This document shows, in pieces, positions 6,923-15,046 of a stretch of 64,000 nucleotides of DNA; position 1 is the first letter of the stretch, and each line of letters begins with the position of its first letter. The translations under genes and the position numbers were made by a program. The stretch comes from an uncultured Pseudoteredinibacter sp. GTDB taxonomy: Bacteria > Pseudomonadota > Gammaproteobacteria > Pseudomonadales > Cellvibrionaceae. The notes beneath the pieces are model-generated. The model saw only the letters and a list, made by a program, of their open reading frames with translations, was not told the DNA's origin and made no database searches. Where the stretch lies: the NCBI RefSeq assembly GCF_947500695.1, contig NZ_CANMSS010000013.1, forward strand, positions 1 to 64,000. Reading direction: 5' to 3'.

Positions 6923-7540
6923 ATGAGCATTGAGCTACCCATCGATATTGATCAAATTAAGGGCTTTTTAGCCGAAGATGAAGGGGAGGCGCTGTTCAAT
7001 TTTGCCCAGCAATCGGCTCAGCTAGGCCCGGTACTGGAAGTGGGTAGCTACTGTGGTAAATCGACGGTTTATTTAGGTGCGGCCTGCAAGGGAAGCCCCA
7101 ATGTTGTCTACGCCGTTGATCATCATCGCGGTTCTGAAGAGCACCAATTGGGTGAGGAATACCACGACCCAGATCTGTACGATAGCGGTGTCGAGTTGAT
7201 GGATAGCTTTAAGGCTTTTCGCTCTACCATGCGTGCGGCTGGCTTAGAAGATACCGTGGTGCCGATTGTGGCAAGCTCGGCTTTGGCCTCCAAAGGTTGG
7301 AACACGCCACTTGGTATGGTGTTTATCGATGGCGGTCACAGTGAAGAAGCCGCTCAAACGGATTATCGCAGCTGGGTATCCCATATTAAGCCCGGCGGCA
7401 TCTTAGCGATTCACGATATTTTCCCTAACCCGGCGGATGGTGGCCAGGCGCCATACAATATTTGGAAGCTTGCTAAGGCATCTGGCCTATTTGAAGAGTT
7501 ACCGATGGTGAATACTCTGGGCTTGTTCCGCCGTAAGTAA
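6923..7540 (+). CDS. class I SAM-dependent methyltransferase
   Basis: A 205-residue soluble methyltransferase. Residues 34-42 (VLEVGSYCG) form the SAM-binding motif I, and VYAVDHH holds the acidic residue expected at the end of strand 2. A later MVFIDGGHSEEAAQTD segment resembles the Methyltransf_24 group, whose members often act on sugars. The ATG at 6923 is preceded by AGGAG and is preferred over an upstream in-frame start at 6836 that adds an atypical 29-residue leader. Substrate unknown. Confidence 0.75.
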   Translation: MSIELPIDIDQIKGFLAEDEGEALFNFAQQSAQLGPVLEVGSYCGKSTVYLGAACKGSPNVVYAVDHHRGSEEHQLGEEYHDPDLYDSGVELMDSFKAFRSTMRAAGLEDTVVPIVASSALASKGWNTPLGMVFIDGGHSEEAAQTDYRSWVSHIKPGGILAIHDIFPNPADGGQAPYNIWKLAKASGLFEELPMVNTLGLFRRK

Positions 7541-7620
7541 TCGCCTTCTGTTTTAAGGCAGCCAGCCGGCTGCTATTTTCCTTTTTAATTCATCCAAATT
7601 AGCGCAGAAGATAAAATCTG

Positions 7621-7648
7621 TTGAAATATATTAGTGCTAATATATTAT
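7621..7648 (+). promoter_or_regulatory. promoter with embedded perfect palindrome (MarR operator)
   Basis: TTGAAA (7621-7626) and TATTAT (7643-7648), separated by 16 bases, form a good sigma-70 promoter. Between and over them lies a perfect palindrome: AATATATTAG, TG, CTAATATATT (7625-7646). Transcription would start at about 7655, which is the A of the ATG of the next gene, so the mRNA would be leaderless. The position is ideal for repression by the MarR-type domain encoded directly downstream. Confidence 0.7.
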
Positions 7649-7654
7649 GCTCTA

Positions 7655-8896
7655 ATGAATAATAAAAACACCTTAGAGTCAGAGCTTGGCCTAGGTCAGG
7701 CTTTGCGCCGTCTGCTTGATCTTAGTGATAACGATATGGACAGTTGGTATCAGCAATTGTCTTTCCCCTATCGGGCGCGTTATACCCCCCTATTAAGATT
7801 GCTTGCCGATGGCCCGCAGATGGTGGGGCAGTTGAGTGAACAGCTGGCTGTTACCCAAGGTGCGGTTAGCCAAACGGTTCGTCTTATGCTGGACGATGGT
7901 TTGATCGAAAAAGCTGCCGGTAAGGATGCTCGCCAGAGTGTGATATCTCTTAGTGCATCCGGTAAAGAAGCTTTGGAGCTATTGCGGCCACATTGGCAAG
8001 CAATGCTGCGAGCTGTGGATCAATTGGAATCTGAGCTTGGCTGCCCCTTGCGCGATAATTTAAGCGCTGCGGCTGAAGCTTTGGAGTTAGAGCCCTTCAG
8101 TGAACGAGTAGAGCGACAAAAAATGGCGCCTATAGAAAAACGTCCGGCTGCTGTTCAACAACAGAACCCATTTTCGATTGCCTCTGCAGAATATCAAAAA
8201 TTTCGTCCCAGCTATCCAGAGCAGTTAGGGCAAGCCCTTGCTGAGTTGTGTGAGCACCATGATGTGGCCGTTGATGTTGGTTGTGGTAATGGCCAGTTAA
8301 GTACAGTGCTGGCGGCTTATTTTAAAAAGGTCATTGCTGTAGATAATAGCGCGGAGCAAATTCAGCATTCCCAGCAACAAGAAAATATTACTTACCAAGT
8401 AGGCTCTGCGGAATCTCTGGGTGGCGATATTCATGGTGCAGGTCTGATTGTTGCAGCCCAAGCCGCCCATTGGTTTGATCTAAATAGCTTTTACGGGGAG
8501 GCTCGTCGAATTGCTAAGCCCAACGCAAGCATCGCCTTAATTAGCTATGGTGTGCCCTATATTGAAGGGCCGTTAAACGCTATTTTTCAGCAGGGTTATT
8601 GGCAAGATTGTTTTTCTTATTGGCCCAGCCAGCGTCGCCCTGTCGAAAACGGTTATGCGGATTTGTATTTTCCTTTCGAAGAAACAAACTTGCCTAATGT
8701 GAGCATTGAGCAAGAGATGAGCTTTGAAGAATTGCTTGGCTATATATCCACTTGGTCGGCCTATAAGGCGGCGCAGAAAAAAGATGAATTGGCGGTATTT
8801 CACAGCTGGTTTGAGCGCTTACAAAAGCAGTGGGGTGATAAGCCAAAACAAAAAGTGCTTTGGCCTATTGCGGCGAGAATTGGCAAGCTAAGCTAA
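7655..8896 (+). CDS. MarR-type HTH regulator fused to SAM methyltransferase
   Basis: A 413-residue two-domain protein. Residues 1-145 form a MarR-like winged helix: TPLLRLLADGPQMVGQLSEQ, recognition helix around TQGAVSQTVRLM, and wing KAAGKDARQSVISLS. Residues 170-413 form a class I methyltransferase with AVDVGCGNGQL (motif I) and IAVDNSAEQI (motif II), like Crg1/TMT1-type enzymes. No Shine-Dalgarno precedes the ATG; the promoter position implies leaderless translation. The palindrome at 7625-7646 suggests autoregulation. The methyltransferase half may act as effector sensor or as a detoxifying enzyme controlled by the same polypeptide. ArsR-methyltransferase fusions are known; a MarR version is less familiar to me. 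Confidence 0.75.
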   Translation: MNNKNTLESELGLGQALRRLLDLSDNDMDSWYQQLSFPYRARYTPLLRLLADGPQMVGQLSEQLAVTQGAVSQTVRLMLDDGLIEKAAGKDARQSVISLSASGKEALELLRPHWQAMLRAVDQLESELGCPLRDNLSAAAEALELEPFSERVERQKMAPIEKRPAAVQQQNPFSIASAEYQKFRPSYPEQLGQALAELCEHHDVAVDVGCGNGQLSTVLAAYFKKVIAVDNSAEQIQHSQQQENITYQVGSAESLGGDIHGAGLIVAAQAAHWFDLNSFYGEARRIAKPNASIALISYGVPYIEGPLNAIFQQGYWQDCFSYWPSQRRPVENGYADLYFPFEETNLPNVSIEQEMSFEELLGYISTWSAYKAAQKKDELAVFHSWFERLQKQWGDKPKQKVLWPIAARIGKLS

Positions 8897-8939
8897 TTTG
8901 GATTTCTCAGCTTAGCTTTTATCCTAAAAAATTTGCCGA

Positions 8940-10061
8940 TTAGGCTTCTCGTGCCGCTTGTTTTTCGCTAAGTGATTTTTCATTACTTTTACAATCATAG
9001 CGTTGAAACTGGCAGCACTGAAAGATATCCCAAGCGGCGGTGTGCTGGGTTAGTGCATCGGCCGCAAGTAAAATGGCGCCTGCTGTCCAGGTAGTTTTCT
9101 CTTCTGGCCAGATGATTTTTTCTTTGTATTGATAGCCTGTCCAATAAGCGCCGTCGTTATTGTCGCGCCATTGATGTAACCAGCTGTAAACTTGTACCGC
9201 TTTTGCATGTTCGTCTGCCGCTAACAAGGCCATGGTTAGCTCGCAAGATTCGGCGATGGTTACCCAAGGTTCGTCGCTCACACACAAGCAGCCCATATTG
9301 TCCCGCACAAAGGTATCCCAACGTTCGGCAATACGTTTTTTGGCAGCTTCTCCTGTGATAGCACCTGCAAGAATTGGGTAAAACCAATCCATCGAAAAGC
9401 GCTCTTTACTCTCCCAGGTGCGGTCGAAATACTCAGGGTGATTAGCTAATGCCGTGCCGAGTTTTTCATAGGCTTGTAGGTAGCTGCTGCAGTCTTCATC
9501 AAGTTCTTCAGCGATAGCGATGGCACATTCAATACTTTTGTAAACCGAAGAGCAGCCTGTAACAAGTGCATCTTTAAAGGCGCGGCCATCGGGTTCTATA
9601 GCCCAATAGATTTCACCGGTGGGTGCTTGCAAGGATACGACAAGATCGATCGCCTTCTTAACGGCCGGGTACATACGTACCAAAAAGTCCCGATTCTGGC
9701 TGATGCGGTAATGGTGCCAAACGCCAGTTGCGATATAAGCAATAAAATTGGTTTCGCGTTTTTCTTTGTAGACTTCTTTGCCGTCTAGATAATTAGCGTA
9801 CCAGCTGCCATCAGCTAGCTGATTATCAGCTAGCCATTGATAGGCTTTTTCGGCCGCCTCATATTCGCCCGCAATAGATAAACCCATAGCGGCTTCGCTG
9901 TGATCCCAAGGGTCGGCCTTATGGCCTTCAAACCAAGGAATCAAGCCGTCTTCAAGTTGTTGGCTAAGAATATAGTCAACGGTTTTGCGAAGAAATTGTT
10001 CGGGGAATAAACCCTTGCTTAGCAATAAACCGTCCATCTTATTCGCCTGTTGTTGCGGCAT
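8940..10061 (-). CDS. alpha/alpha-toroid protein (prenyltransferase/cyclase-like)
   Basis: A 373-residue protein, all alpha-helical by appearance, with repeated QxxDGxW-type motifs (QQLEDGLIPWFEG, NQLADGSWYANY, NDGAYWTGYQY) as found in the alpha/alpha barrels of terpene cyclases, prenyltransferases and some glycoside hydrolases. It has no signal peptide or membrane helix. The start overlaps the end of the upstream methyltransferase by 23 bases, so translation is coupled. It is the third gene of an operon with a glycosyltransferase and a methyltransferase. From memory, similar proteins are annotated as prenyltransferase, but a role in glycan or lipid processing fits the neighbours equally well. 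Confidence 0.65.
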   Translation of the reverse strand: MPQQQANKMDGLLLSKGLFPEQFLRKTVDYILSQQLEDGLIPWFEGHKADPWDHSEAAMGLSIAGEYEAAEKAYQWLADNQLADGSWYANYLDGKEVYKEKRETNFIAYIATGVWHHYRISQNRDFLVRMYPAVKKAIDLVVSLQAPTGEIYWAIEPDGRAFKDALVTGCSSVYKSIECAIAIAEELDEDCSSYLQAYEKLGTALANHPEYFDRTWESKERFSMDWFYPILAGAITGEAAKKRIAERWDTFVRDNMGCLCVSDEPWVTIAESCELTMALLAADEHAKAVQVYSWLHQWRDNNDGAYWTGYQYKEKIIWPEEKTTWTAGAILLAADALTQHTAAWDIFQCCQFQRYDCKSNEKSLSEKQAAREA

Positions 10062-10794
10062 GTGTTGTTGCGGTTGTCGCCGTTGGGTCTTTCTTAAAAT
10101 ACATCACGATACTCTTACCCATGATGGGGTTTAAGATTTTGTCTAAAGCCTTGGTGAGTAATGGCTGCTGCATTAAATCCCAAACTAAAAACTTATGATA
10201 ATGACGCAGCGCCCATACTTGATCATCTTCTTGGCCCCAGTATTTACACTTCAGCCACCAGTAAGGAACGTGCAGAGCATGTGCCCAGTGGCGGTAATAG
10301 CGTGACCAACCTAAGTCTTCTACCTCTTGGCGCAAATGCATGGCATTAAAAATGCGGATATGGCCACCGGGGGTGCGGTGATAGTCTTCGCTTAAGCGCC
10401 AGCAGATATCTTCCGGCCAAGCGCGTGGTACGCTGATAGCAATTACGCCATCGTCTTTTACAACTCGCTGAAGTTCTTTTAATACGCCTTGGAAATCTGG
10501 AATGTGCTCCAGCACTTCAGAGCAAATCACTTTATCGAAGCTATTGTCTTCAAACGGCAGCTCTAGAGCATTGGCGGTTTGAAAGTGCAGGCTACGATTT
10601 TTGTTTTCTGGGTCAACAAATTGTTCGGCTCGCTCACGGGCGGTGGCTAAATCTTTTTCGCTGAGATCAACGCCAATAGCTTCTACATCGGCATGCAAGT
10701 ATGCCCCGATAGTGTGACGTCCTTCGCCGCAACCGACATCTAAAAATCGTTCGCCGTTTTTTAATTCAAGGCGATCAAAATTAATGGTTTGCAT
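10039..10794 (-). CDS. class I SAM-dependent methyltransferase
   Basis: A 251-residue methyltransferase. Motif I is FLDVGCGEGRHT (residues 18-29), motif II is AIGVDLSEKDL, and motif IV is FDKVICSEVLEHIPD, the Methyltransf_11 pattern. The middle gene of the three-gene operon: it starts five bases after the glycosyltransferase stop and overlaps the downstream gene by 23 bases. It probably methylates a product of the glycosyltransferase, or a lipid carrier. Substrate unknown. Confidence 0.8.
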   Translation of the reverse strand: MQTINFDRLELKNGERFLDVGCGEGRHTIGAYLHADVEAIGVDLSEKDLATARERAEQFVDPENKNRSLHFQTANALELPFEDNSFDKVICSEVLEHIPDFQGVLKELQRVVKDDGVIAISVPRAWPEDICWRLSEDYHRTPGGHIRIFNAMHLRQEVEDLGWSRYYRHWAHALHVPYWWLKCKYWGQEDDQVWALRHYHKFLVWDLMQQPLLTKALDKILNPIMGKSIVMYFKKDPTATTATTHAATTGE

Positions 10795-10799
10795 AAATC

Positions 10800-12101
10800 C
10801 TATTTCCGTTCGGCCAGCATCTGTTGGTAGTATTGACCGAACTGTTCTGCGGCAACCTTCCAGCTAAATTTTTCTTCTATTCGTTCACGACAGCGTAAGC
10901 CCATCTCTTTTCGGCGCTCAGGATCTTGCAACAACTCAGCAATGGCCTTACTCAAGGCTTCGGCATTACCGGCTGGTACTACCACGCCAACATCACCAAC
11001 AATTTCAGGGAGGGCGCCACCGTCACTGGATATTACCGCAGTGCCACAGGCCATGGCTTCGCCTGCCGGTAGGCCAAAGCCTTCATATAAAGAAGGTGAA
11101 ACGGCGATGCTAGAGGCGTTGTAGTGCTGCACTAATTCTTCGGTACTGATACCCGATACAAAACGCACCTGCTGCTCTAGCTTCAGCTTCTTTAACTGCT
11201 TAGCGGTATCGCCATCTTCACGCAGTTTTCCGACCACAAGTAATTGCAGCTCAGGAAAATTCTCGCGCAAATTCGCCATTGCATCTAATAAATAACGCAG
11301 GCCCTTAAGGGGCTGGTCGGCTGAAGCTGTGGTGATGAGTTGCAGAGGTTGTTTCTCAACGTCGCTACGTGGTCGAAAGGTTTCTGTATCGATGCCGTTA
11401 TAGACTAGGCTAATGCCATCACTGCTAATATCAAAAGCATCAGCAATATCATGGCGTGATTGCTCAGATACCGTAACGATATGGTTTAGCTTTTGAACCA
11501 CACGCTTTTGCATTCTTAGAAAAGAATGCCAGCGTTTTACTAATAGTCGATCTTTCCAACCTTGGGCGGCATTCAGTGCCAACTGGCGATCCCGGGTAAT
11601 TGGGTGATGCACGGTGGCGACTACCGGTAGGCCGCGCTTTTGAATGCTCAGCAGTCCCCATCCGAGGCACTGATTGTCATGCACCAGATCATAGCGGTGG
11701 CCGTGTATTTTTAAATACTTAGCGGCGCGGCGACTGAAGGTATAAGGCTCCGCAAAGCCACCGGTTAACATGCTCCACCATTCAAAGGTGTCACTGAAAG
11801 ATTTCAGATGTTTTGGGCGTAAAGCGGTGACATGGTTGGGGGCACTAAATAGATCCAAGCTTGGCATCTGGATCAGCTTAACGCGAGGGTCTAGATCTGG
11901 ATAAGGAGGCCCGGATATCACATCCACTTGATGCCCAGCGTCTACCAAAGCCTTACTGAGATACTTGATATAAATACCCTGGCCGCCAACGAAGGGCGCG
12001 CTGCGGTAGCCCAGCAGGCAAATTCTGAGGGAGCGTTGTGCGTCGGTATCGGCACGGTTATTGGCATTGCTATCGGCAATGTTTTGGCTAAAGCTGTTCA
12101 C
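10800..12101 (-). CDS. glycosyltransferase family 4
   Basis: A 433-residue GT-B fold glycosyltransferase. The N-terminal half carries the acceptor-side glycine loop GGQGIYIKYLSKAL (residues 38-51). The C-terminal half has ADQPLKGLRYLLDA and the nucleotide-sugar EX7E motif in YEGFGLPAGEAMACG, then SSDGGALPEIVG. These are retaining GT4 features. It heads the operon with a methyltransferase and a toroid protein. A 29-base hairpin (12140-12168) sits in its upstream region, so a regulated leader is possible. The product is probably a cell-surface glycolipid or glycan; which one is unknown. Confidence 0.85.
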   Translation of the reverse strand: MNSFSQNIADSNANNRADTDAQRSLRICLLGYRSAPFVGGQGIYIKYLSKALVDAGHQVDVISGPPYPDLDPRVKLIQMPSLDLFSAPNHVTALRPKHLKSFSDTFEWWSMLTGGFAEPYTFSRRAAKYLKIHGHRYDLVHDNQCLGWGLLSIQKRGLPVVATVHHPITRDRQLALNAAQGWKDRLLVKRWHSFLRMQKRVVQKLNHIVTVSEQSRHDIADAFDISSDGISLVYNGIDTETFRPRSDVEKQPLQLITTASADQPLKGLRYLLDAMANLRENFPELQLLVVGKLREDGDTAKQLKKLKLEQQVRFVSGISTEELVQHYNASSIAVSPSLYEGFGLPAGEAMACGTAVISSDGGALPEIVGDVGVVVPAGNAEALSKAIAELLQDPERRKEMGLRCRERIEEKFSWKVAAEQFGQYYQQMLAERK

Positions 12102-12139
12102 GATGGATAAAGGCTGCTTTTCTGGCTGCTAATTGCGCT

Positions 12140-12168
12140 CATTGTTAGCGCCGAAGGCGGTAACAATG
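12140..12168. promoter_or_regulatory. long perfect-arm inverted repeat in divergent promoter region
   Basis: CATTGTTA, g, CGCC, gaa, GGCG, g, TAACAATG: two nested perfect stems separated only by an opposed G-G pair. It lies between the glycosyltransferase operon (minus) and the XRE regulator (plus). No T tract follows on either strand, which argues against a terminator and for an operator or an mRNA leader structure. Confidence 0.5.
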
Positions 12169-12274
12169 ACTCTGTGAAATTGCCGCACAGTGTGACACAG
12201 CCTATAATCCCTCGGCAATTCCCTCACAGGTAATGACGATCACCTGAAGTAGGGGGAGCTCATTCCTAAAGGTA

Positions 12275-13189
12275 GTGCTGCCAGGGCAGCTGGGGGAAAC
12301 ATTGAGCCAAGACGAGCTCTCAGATAAGTCCGAGTTAGATGATCAGCCGCAAGAGGCCGCATTTGGACGCATGCTTAAATTTTGGCGCTCCCAAAGTGGT
12401 CTATCGCAAGCCCAGCTTTCCGCACGCTTAGGTACTTCTAGCCGCCACATTAGCTTTCTTGAAACCGGTCGCAGCCGGCCCAGTCGCGCTATGGTCCAGC
12501 GCTTGCAGCAAGAGTTTGACTTGTCTTCACGTGAGGGTAATTTGCTGCTGCAATCGGCGGGTTTTTTACCTAATAGTGTCGCGACTCGGCAGGTCTTGGG
12601 TGAACGCCTGAAGCGCCAAATGGGCTGGATGTTAGAAAAGCACGAGCCTTACCCTGCGTTTATCGTGAATGATCTTGGTGATGTGCTGTTATTTAACCGT
12701 GCCTGGTTAAACCTCATGCAGCAGGCGGGTTTGAAAGCGGGTTGTGAAGCCAGCGGTATTCAGATGAATATGTACCACCTGTTTTTCTCAGAAGAAGGCA
12801 TGCGCTATGTGATTGATGGCTGGGAAGATTTTAGTTGCGCTTTATTAATGCAGGTAAAAGAGCAGCAGCTACTGACCAATGACAGCAAGCTTAATGAATT
12901 GATGGAGTGGTTAGAGGCTTATCCAGGTATACCAAAGAATTGGTCAGAGGTTGCCAGGCAGGTGCGCTTTGATTCAAGTTACGATATTCGCGTGACTTTG
13001 CCGCAAAGCGATTACTCTATGAAAACGGTAGTCACCGCCATTGAGCCCATCACTTTAAGTGCAAATGGGACTTTTAAACTTCACAGTTATTTTCCGGGCG
13101 ATTTAGCAACGCAGCAGTGGTGGCAATCGGCGGCGACTCGCAAAGCTTATGGCGAGCTAAAACATCCGCTTCTAGCAACTGCCACCTAG
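12275..13189 (+). CDS. XRE-family regulator with MmyB-type ligand-binding domain
   Basis: A 304-residue regulator. Residues 30-70 hold the helix-turn-helix (GLSQAQLSARLGTSSRHISF, then ETGRSRPS). Residues 105-275 match the MmyB-like ligand-binding domain (PAFIVNDLGDVLLFNRAW, then a Trp-rich end), a PAS-related fold thought to bind a lipid or other small ligand. Two start codons fit: GTG at 12275 or TTG at 12302, the latter with GGGGGAA just upstream. It is divergent from the glycosyltransferase operon, with the inverted repeat at 12140-12168 between them, so it may regulate that operon and itself. Confidence 0.8.
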   Translation: MLPGQLGETLSQDELSDKSELDDQPQEAAFGRMLKFWRSQSGLSQAQLSARLGTSSRHISFLETGRSRPSRAMVQRLQQEFDLSSREGNLLLQSAGFLPNSVATRQVLGERLKRQMGWMLEKHEPYPAFIVNDLGDVLLFNRAWLNLMQQAGLKAGCEASGIQMNMYHLFFSEEGMRYVIDGWEDFSCALLMQVKEQQLLTNDSKLNELMEWLEAYPGIPKNWSEVARQVRFDSSYDIRVTLPQSDYSMKTVVTAIEPITLSANGTFKLHSYFPGDLATQQWWQSAATRKAYGELKHPLLATAT

Positions 13190-13202
13190 ACAGCAATAAA
13201 GC

Positions 13203-13319
13203 TTAGTGATCGCCGTGATCTACACGCTCATCGATGGCATATGCCAACAAAGCTCCGACAGTCAAAATCGCAAAAATTCCCGCCATGAAAACGATCATTA
13301 CAGCAGCGGTTACAGTCAT
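13203..13319 (-). CDS. small single-pass membrane protein (38 residues)
   Basis: An unlisted short gene: 38 codons plus TAA, translating to a protein that begins MTVTAAVMIVFMAGIF and ends DERVDHGDH. One transmembrane helix (residues 5-29) is followed by an acidic, His-rich tail. A strong GGAGAA ribosome site lies six to seven bases before the ATG. It is divergent from the AGCS symporter. Its shape (short, one helix) resembles small transporter subunits such as MetS, but I cannot assign it to that family. Confidence 0.6.
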   Translation of the reverse strand: MTVTAAVMIVFMAGIFAILTVGALLAYAIDERVDHGDH

Positions 13320-13450
13320 TGTCTTCTCCTCGACAGATAATTAATGGGTTTTCTGTATGGCTAAGACTACGCCTGTGCTTGGCTTAGCTTATTGATTCAC
13401 GTCAACAATTGCTCCGCTATATTGAATTTTGCTAATTTACGTGTAAGCCT

Positions 13451-13553
13451 TTATTTTAAGTGCTTTTGAGTAATCTGTGCCGCTGGTGTTTGACCCCGGC
13501 TGAGCGGCCTCATAGACTGATGCCCGCATGCCCATACTGGCCACTTAAAATAA
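13451..13553. promoter_or_regulatory. separated perfect 12-bp inverted repeat upstream of AGCS gene
   Basis: TTATTTTAAGTG (13451-13462) and CACTTAAAATAA (13542-13553) are perfect reverse complements 79 bases apart, the right copy ending nine bases before the symporter ATG. The spacing suits two operator half-sites joined by DNA looping, or one operator at the promoter and one over the ribosome site. Confidence 0.4.
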
Positions 13554-13562
13554 GAACTTAAT

Positions 13563-14960
13563 ATGTCCCTAGCCGAGTTACTCCCCCGTATTGAAACCGC
13601 TTTAAATCAATTTGCCGATGCTATGTGGAGCACACCGCTGGTAGTGCTATTAGTCGGTGGCGGTTTGTTTTTCGCGATCTATTCCAGATTGCAGCCCTAT
13701 CGTCATCTTGGTCATAGTGTTGCGGTATTGCGAGGTCGCTACGATGACCCGAATGCGCCGGGGCAGGTTTCCCATTCGCAGGCTTTGTCGACAGCTTTGG
13801 CAGGCACCATGGGGCTGGGCAATATTTCCGGTGTTGCTATCGCCATCGCGGCTGGTGGGCCTGGTGCAATATTCTGGATGTGGGTAACCGCGGTTATTGG
13901 CGTGGCCACAAAATTCTATACCGCTTCATTAGCGGTGATGTTTCGCGGTAAAGACAGCCTCGGGGAAACTCAGGGCGGTCCGATGTATGTCATTCGAGAG
14001 GCTTTACCTAAGGGTTTCTTGCCGTTGGCTTATTTGTTTTGCTTAGCCGGAATGATCGGAACCTTGCCGGTGTTCCAAGCTAATCAGTTTATCCAGCTGC
14101 TGCGTGATGCCGTTGCGATTCCGGCAGGCTGGGCCACCGCTGAAAGCCATATCGGTTTTGATTTTATTGCCAGTAGTTGTGTGGCCTTGCTAACGGTGGT
14201 GGTGATCATTGGCAAGATTCAGCGAATTGGGCGCTTAACAGTGCGCTTGGTGCCGGCTATGGTGGTGCTCTATTTGCTCTTTACCGCCGTGGTGCTGTTC
14301 CAATACATCGATCAAATTCCAGCGATGCTGGCGTTGATTGTTAGCGATGCTTTTACTGGACAAGCCGCTGCCGGAGGTGCTTTAGGCACAGTGATTATGA
14401 TTGGTGTGCGTCGTGGGGCATTCTCTAATGAGGCGGGTATTGGTACTGAATCCATGGCCCATGGTGCGGCCAAAACCGATGAGCCTATTCGTGAAGGCGT
14501 CGTAGCAATGATTGGCCCGGTAGTAGATACCCTAGTGGTTTGTACCTGTACCGCACTGATTATTTTGCTGACGGGCGTGTGGCAAGATCCAGTGGCCGGG
14601 GCTGGAGTGACTATGACCGCGACCGCGATTGAAAAGGTATTTCCTGGTGGTGGAATCTATTTGCTACTGGTCATGGTGGCTTTATTAAGCTTTAGCACCA
14701 TTGTTACTTACTGGTTCTATGGTGCTAAGTGCTTGGGCTTTTTAATAGGAGCTCAGAGGCAGCATTATTATACGCCCTGCTACATTTTCTTGATTGTGCT
14801 TGGTGCTGTCGTCTCGCTCGACGTGGTGAATGGATTGCTGGTTGGGGTTTATGCCATCATGGCGATTCCAACCATGATCTCTAGTTTCGTGTTGGCCCCC
14901 AAGGTTAATGCGGCCGCTAAAGATTATTTCCGACGTTTGAAAGGTGGAGAATTCGATTAG
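13563..14960 (+). CDS. AGCS-family sodium:alanine/glycine symporter
   Basis: A 465-residue inner-membrane transporter with about ten helices. It takes up small neutral amino acids (alanine, glycine) with Na+. Family marks: ALAGTMGLGNISGVAIAIAA (residues 78-97), GPGAIFWMWVTA, ETQGGPMYV, and FSNEAGIGTESMAHGAAKT (about 288-306). Length is normal for the family. A weak ribosome site precedes the ATG, and the inverted repeat just upstream may regulate it. It stands alone. A sodium symporter suits a marine organism. Confidence 0.9.
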   Translation: MSLAELLPRIETALNQFADAMWSTPLVVLLVGGGLFFAIYSRLQPYRHLGHSVAVLRGRYDDPNAPGQVSHSQALSTALAGTMGLGNISGVAIAIAAGGPGAIFWMWVTAVIGVATKFYTASLAVMFRGKDSLGETQGGPMYVIREALPKGFLPLAYLFCLAGMIGTLPVFQANQFIQLLRDAVAIPAGWATAESHIGFDFIASSCVALLTVVVIIGKIQRIGRLTVRLVPAMVVLYLLFTAVVLFQYIDQIPAMLALIVSDAFTGQAAAGGALGTVIMIGVRRGAFSNEAGIGTESMAHGAAKTDEPIREGVVAMIGPVVDTLVVCTCTALIILLTGVWQDPVAGAGVTMTATAIEKVFPGGGIYLLLVMVALLSFSTIVTYWFYGAKCLGFLIGAQRQHYYTPCYIFLIVLGAVVSLDVVNGLLVGVYAIMAIPTMISSFVLAPKVNAAAKDYFRRLKGGEFD

Positions 14961-15046
14961 CCGCTTGTCATAAAGTGTAAGGAAACTTACTTGATCTGTA
15001 AGGCGTCTATCACTACATTGGACCTCTAGTACAAGGAGGTATTCTG

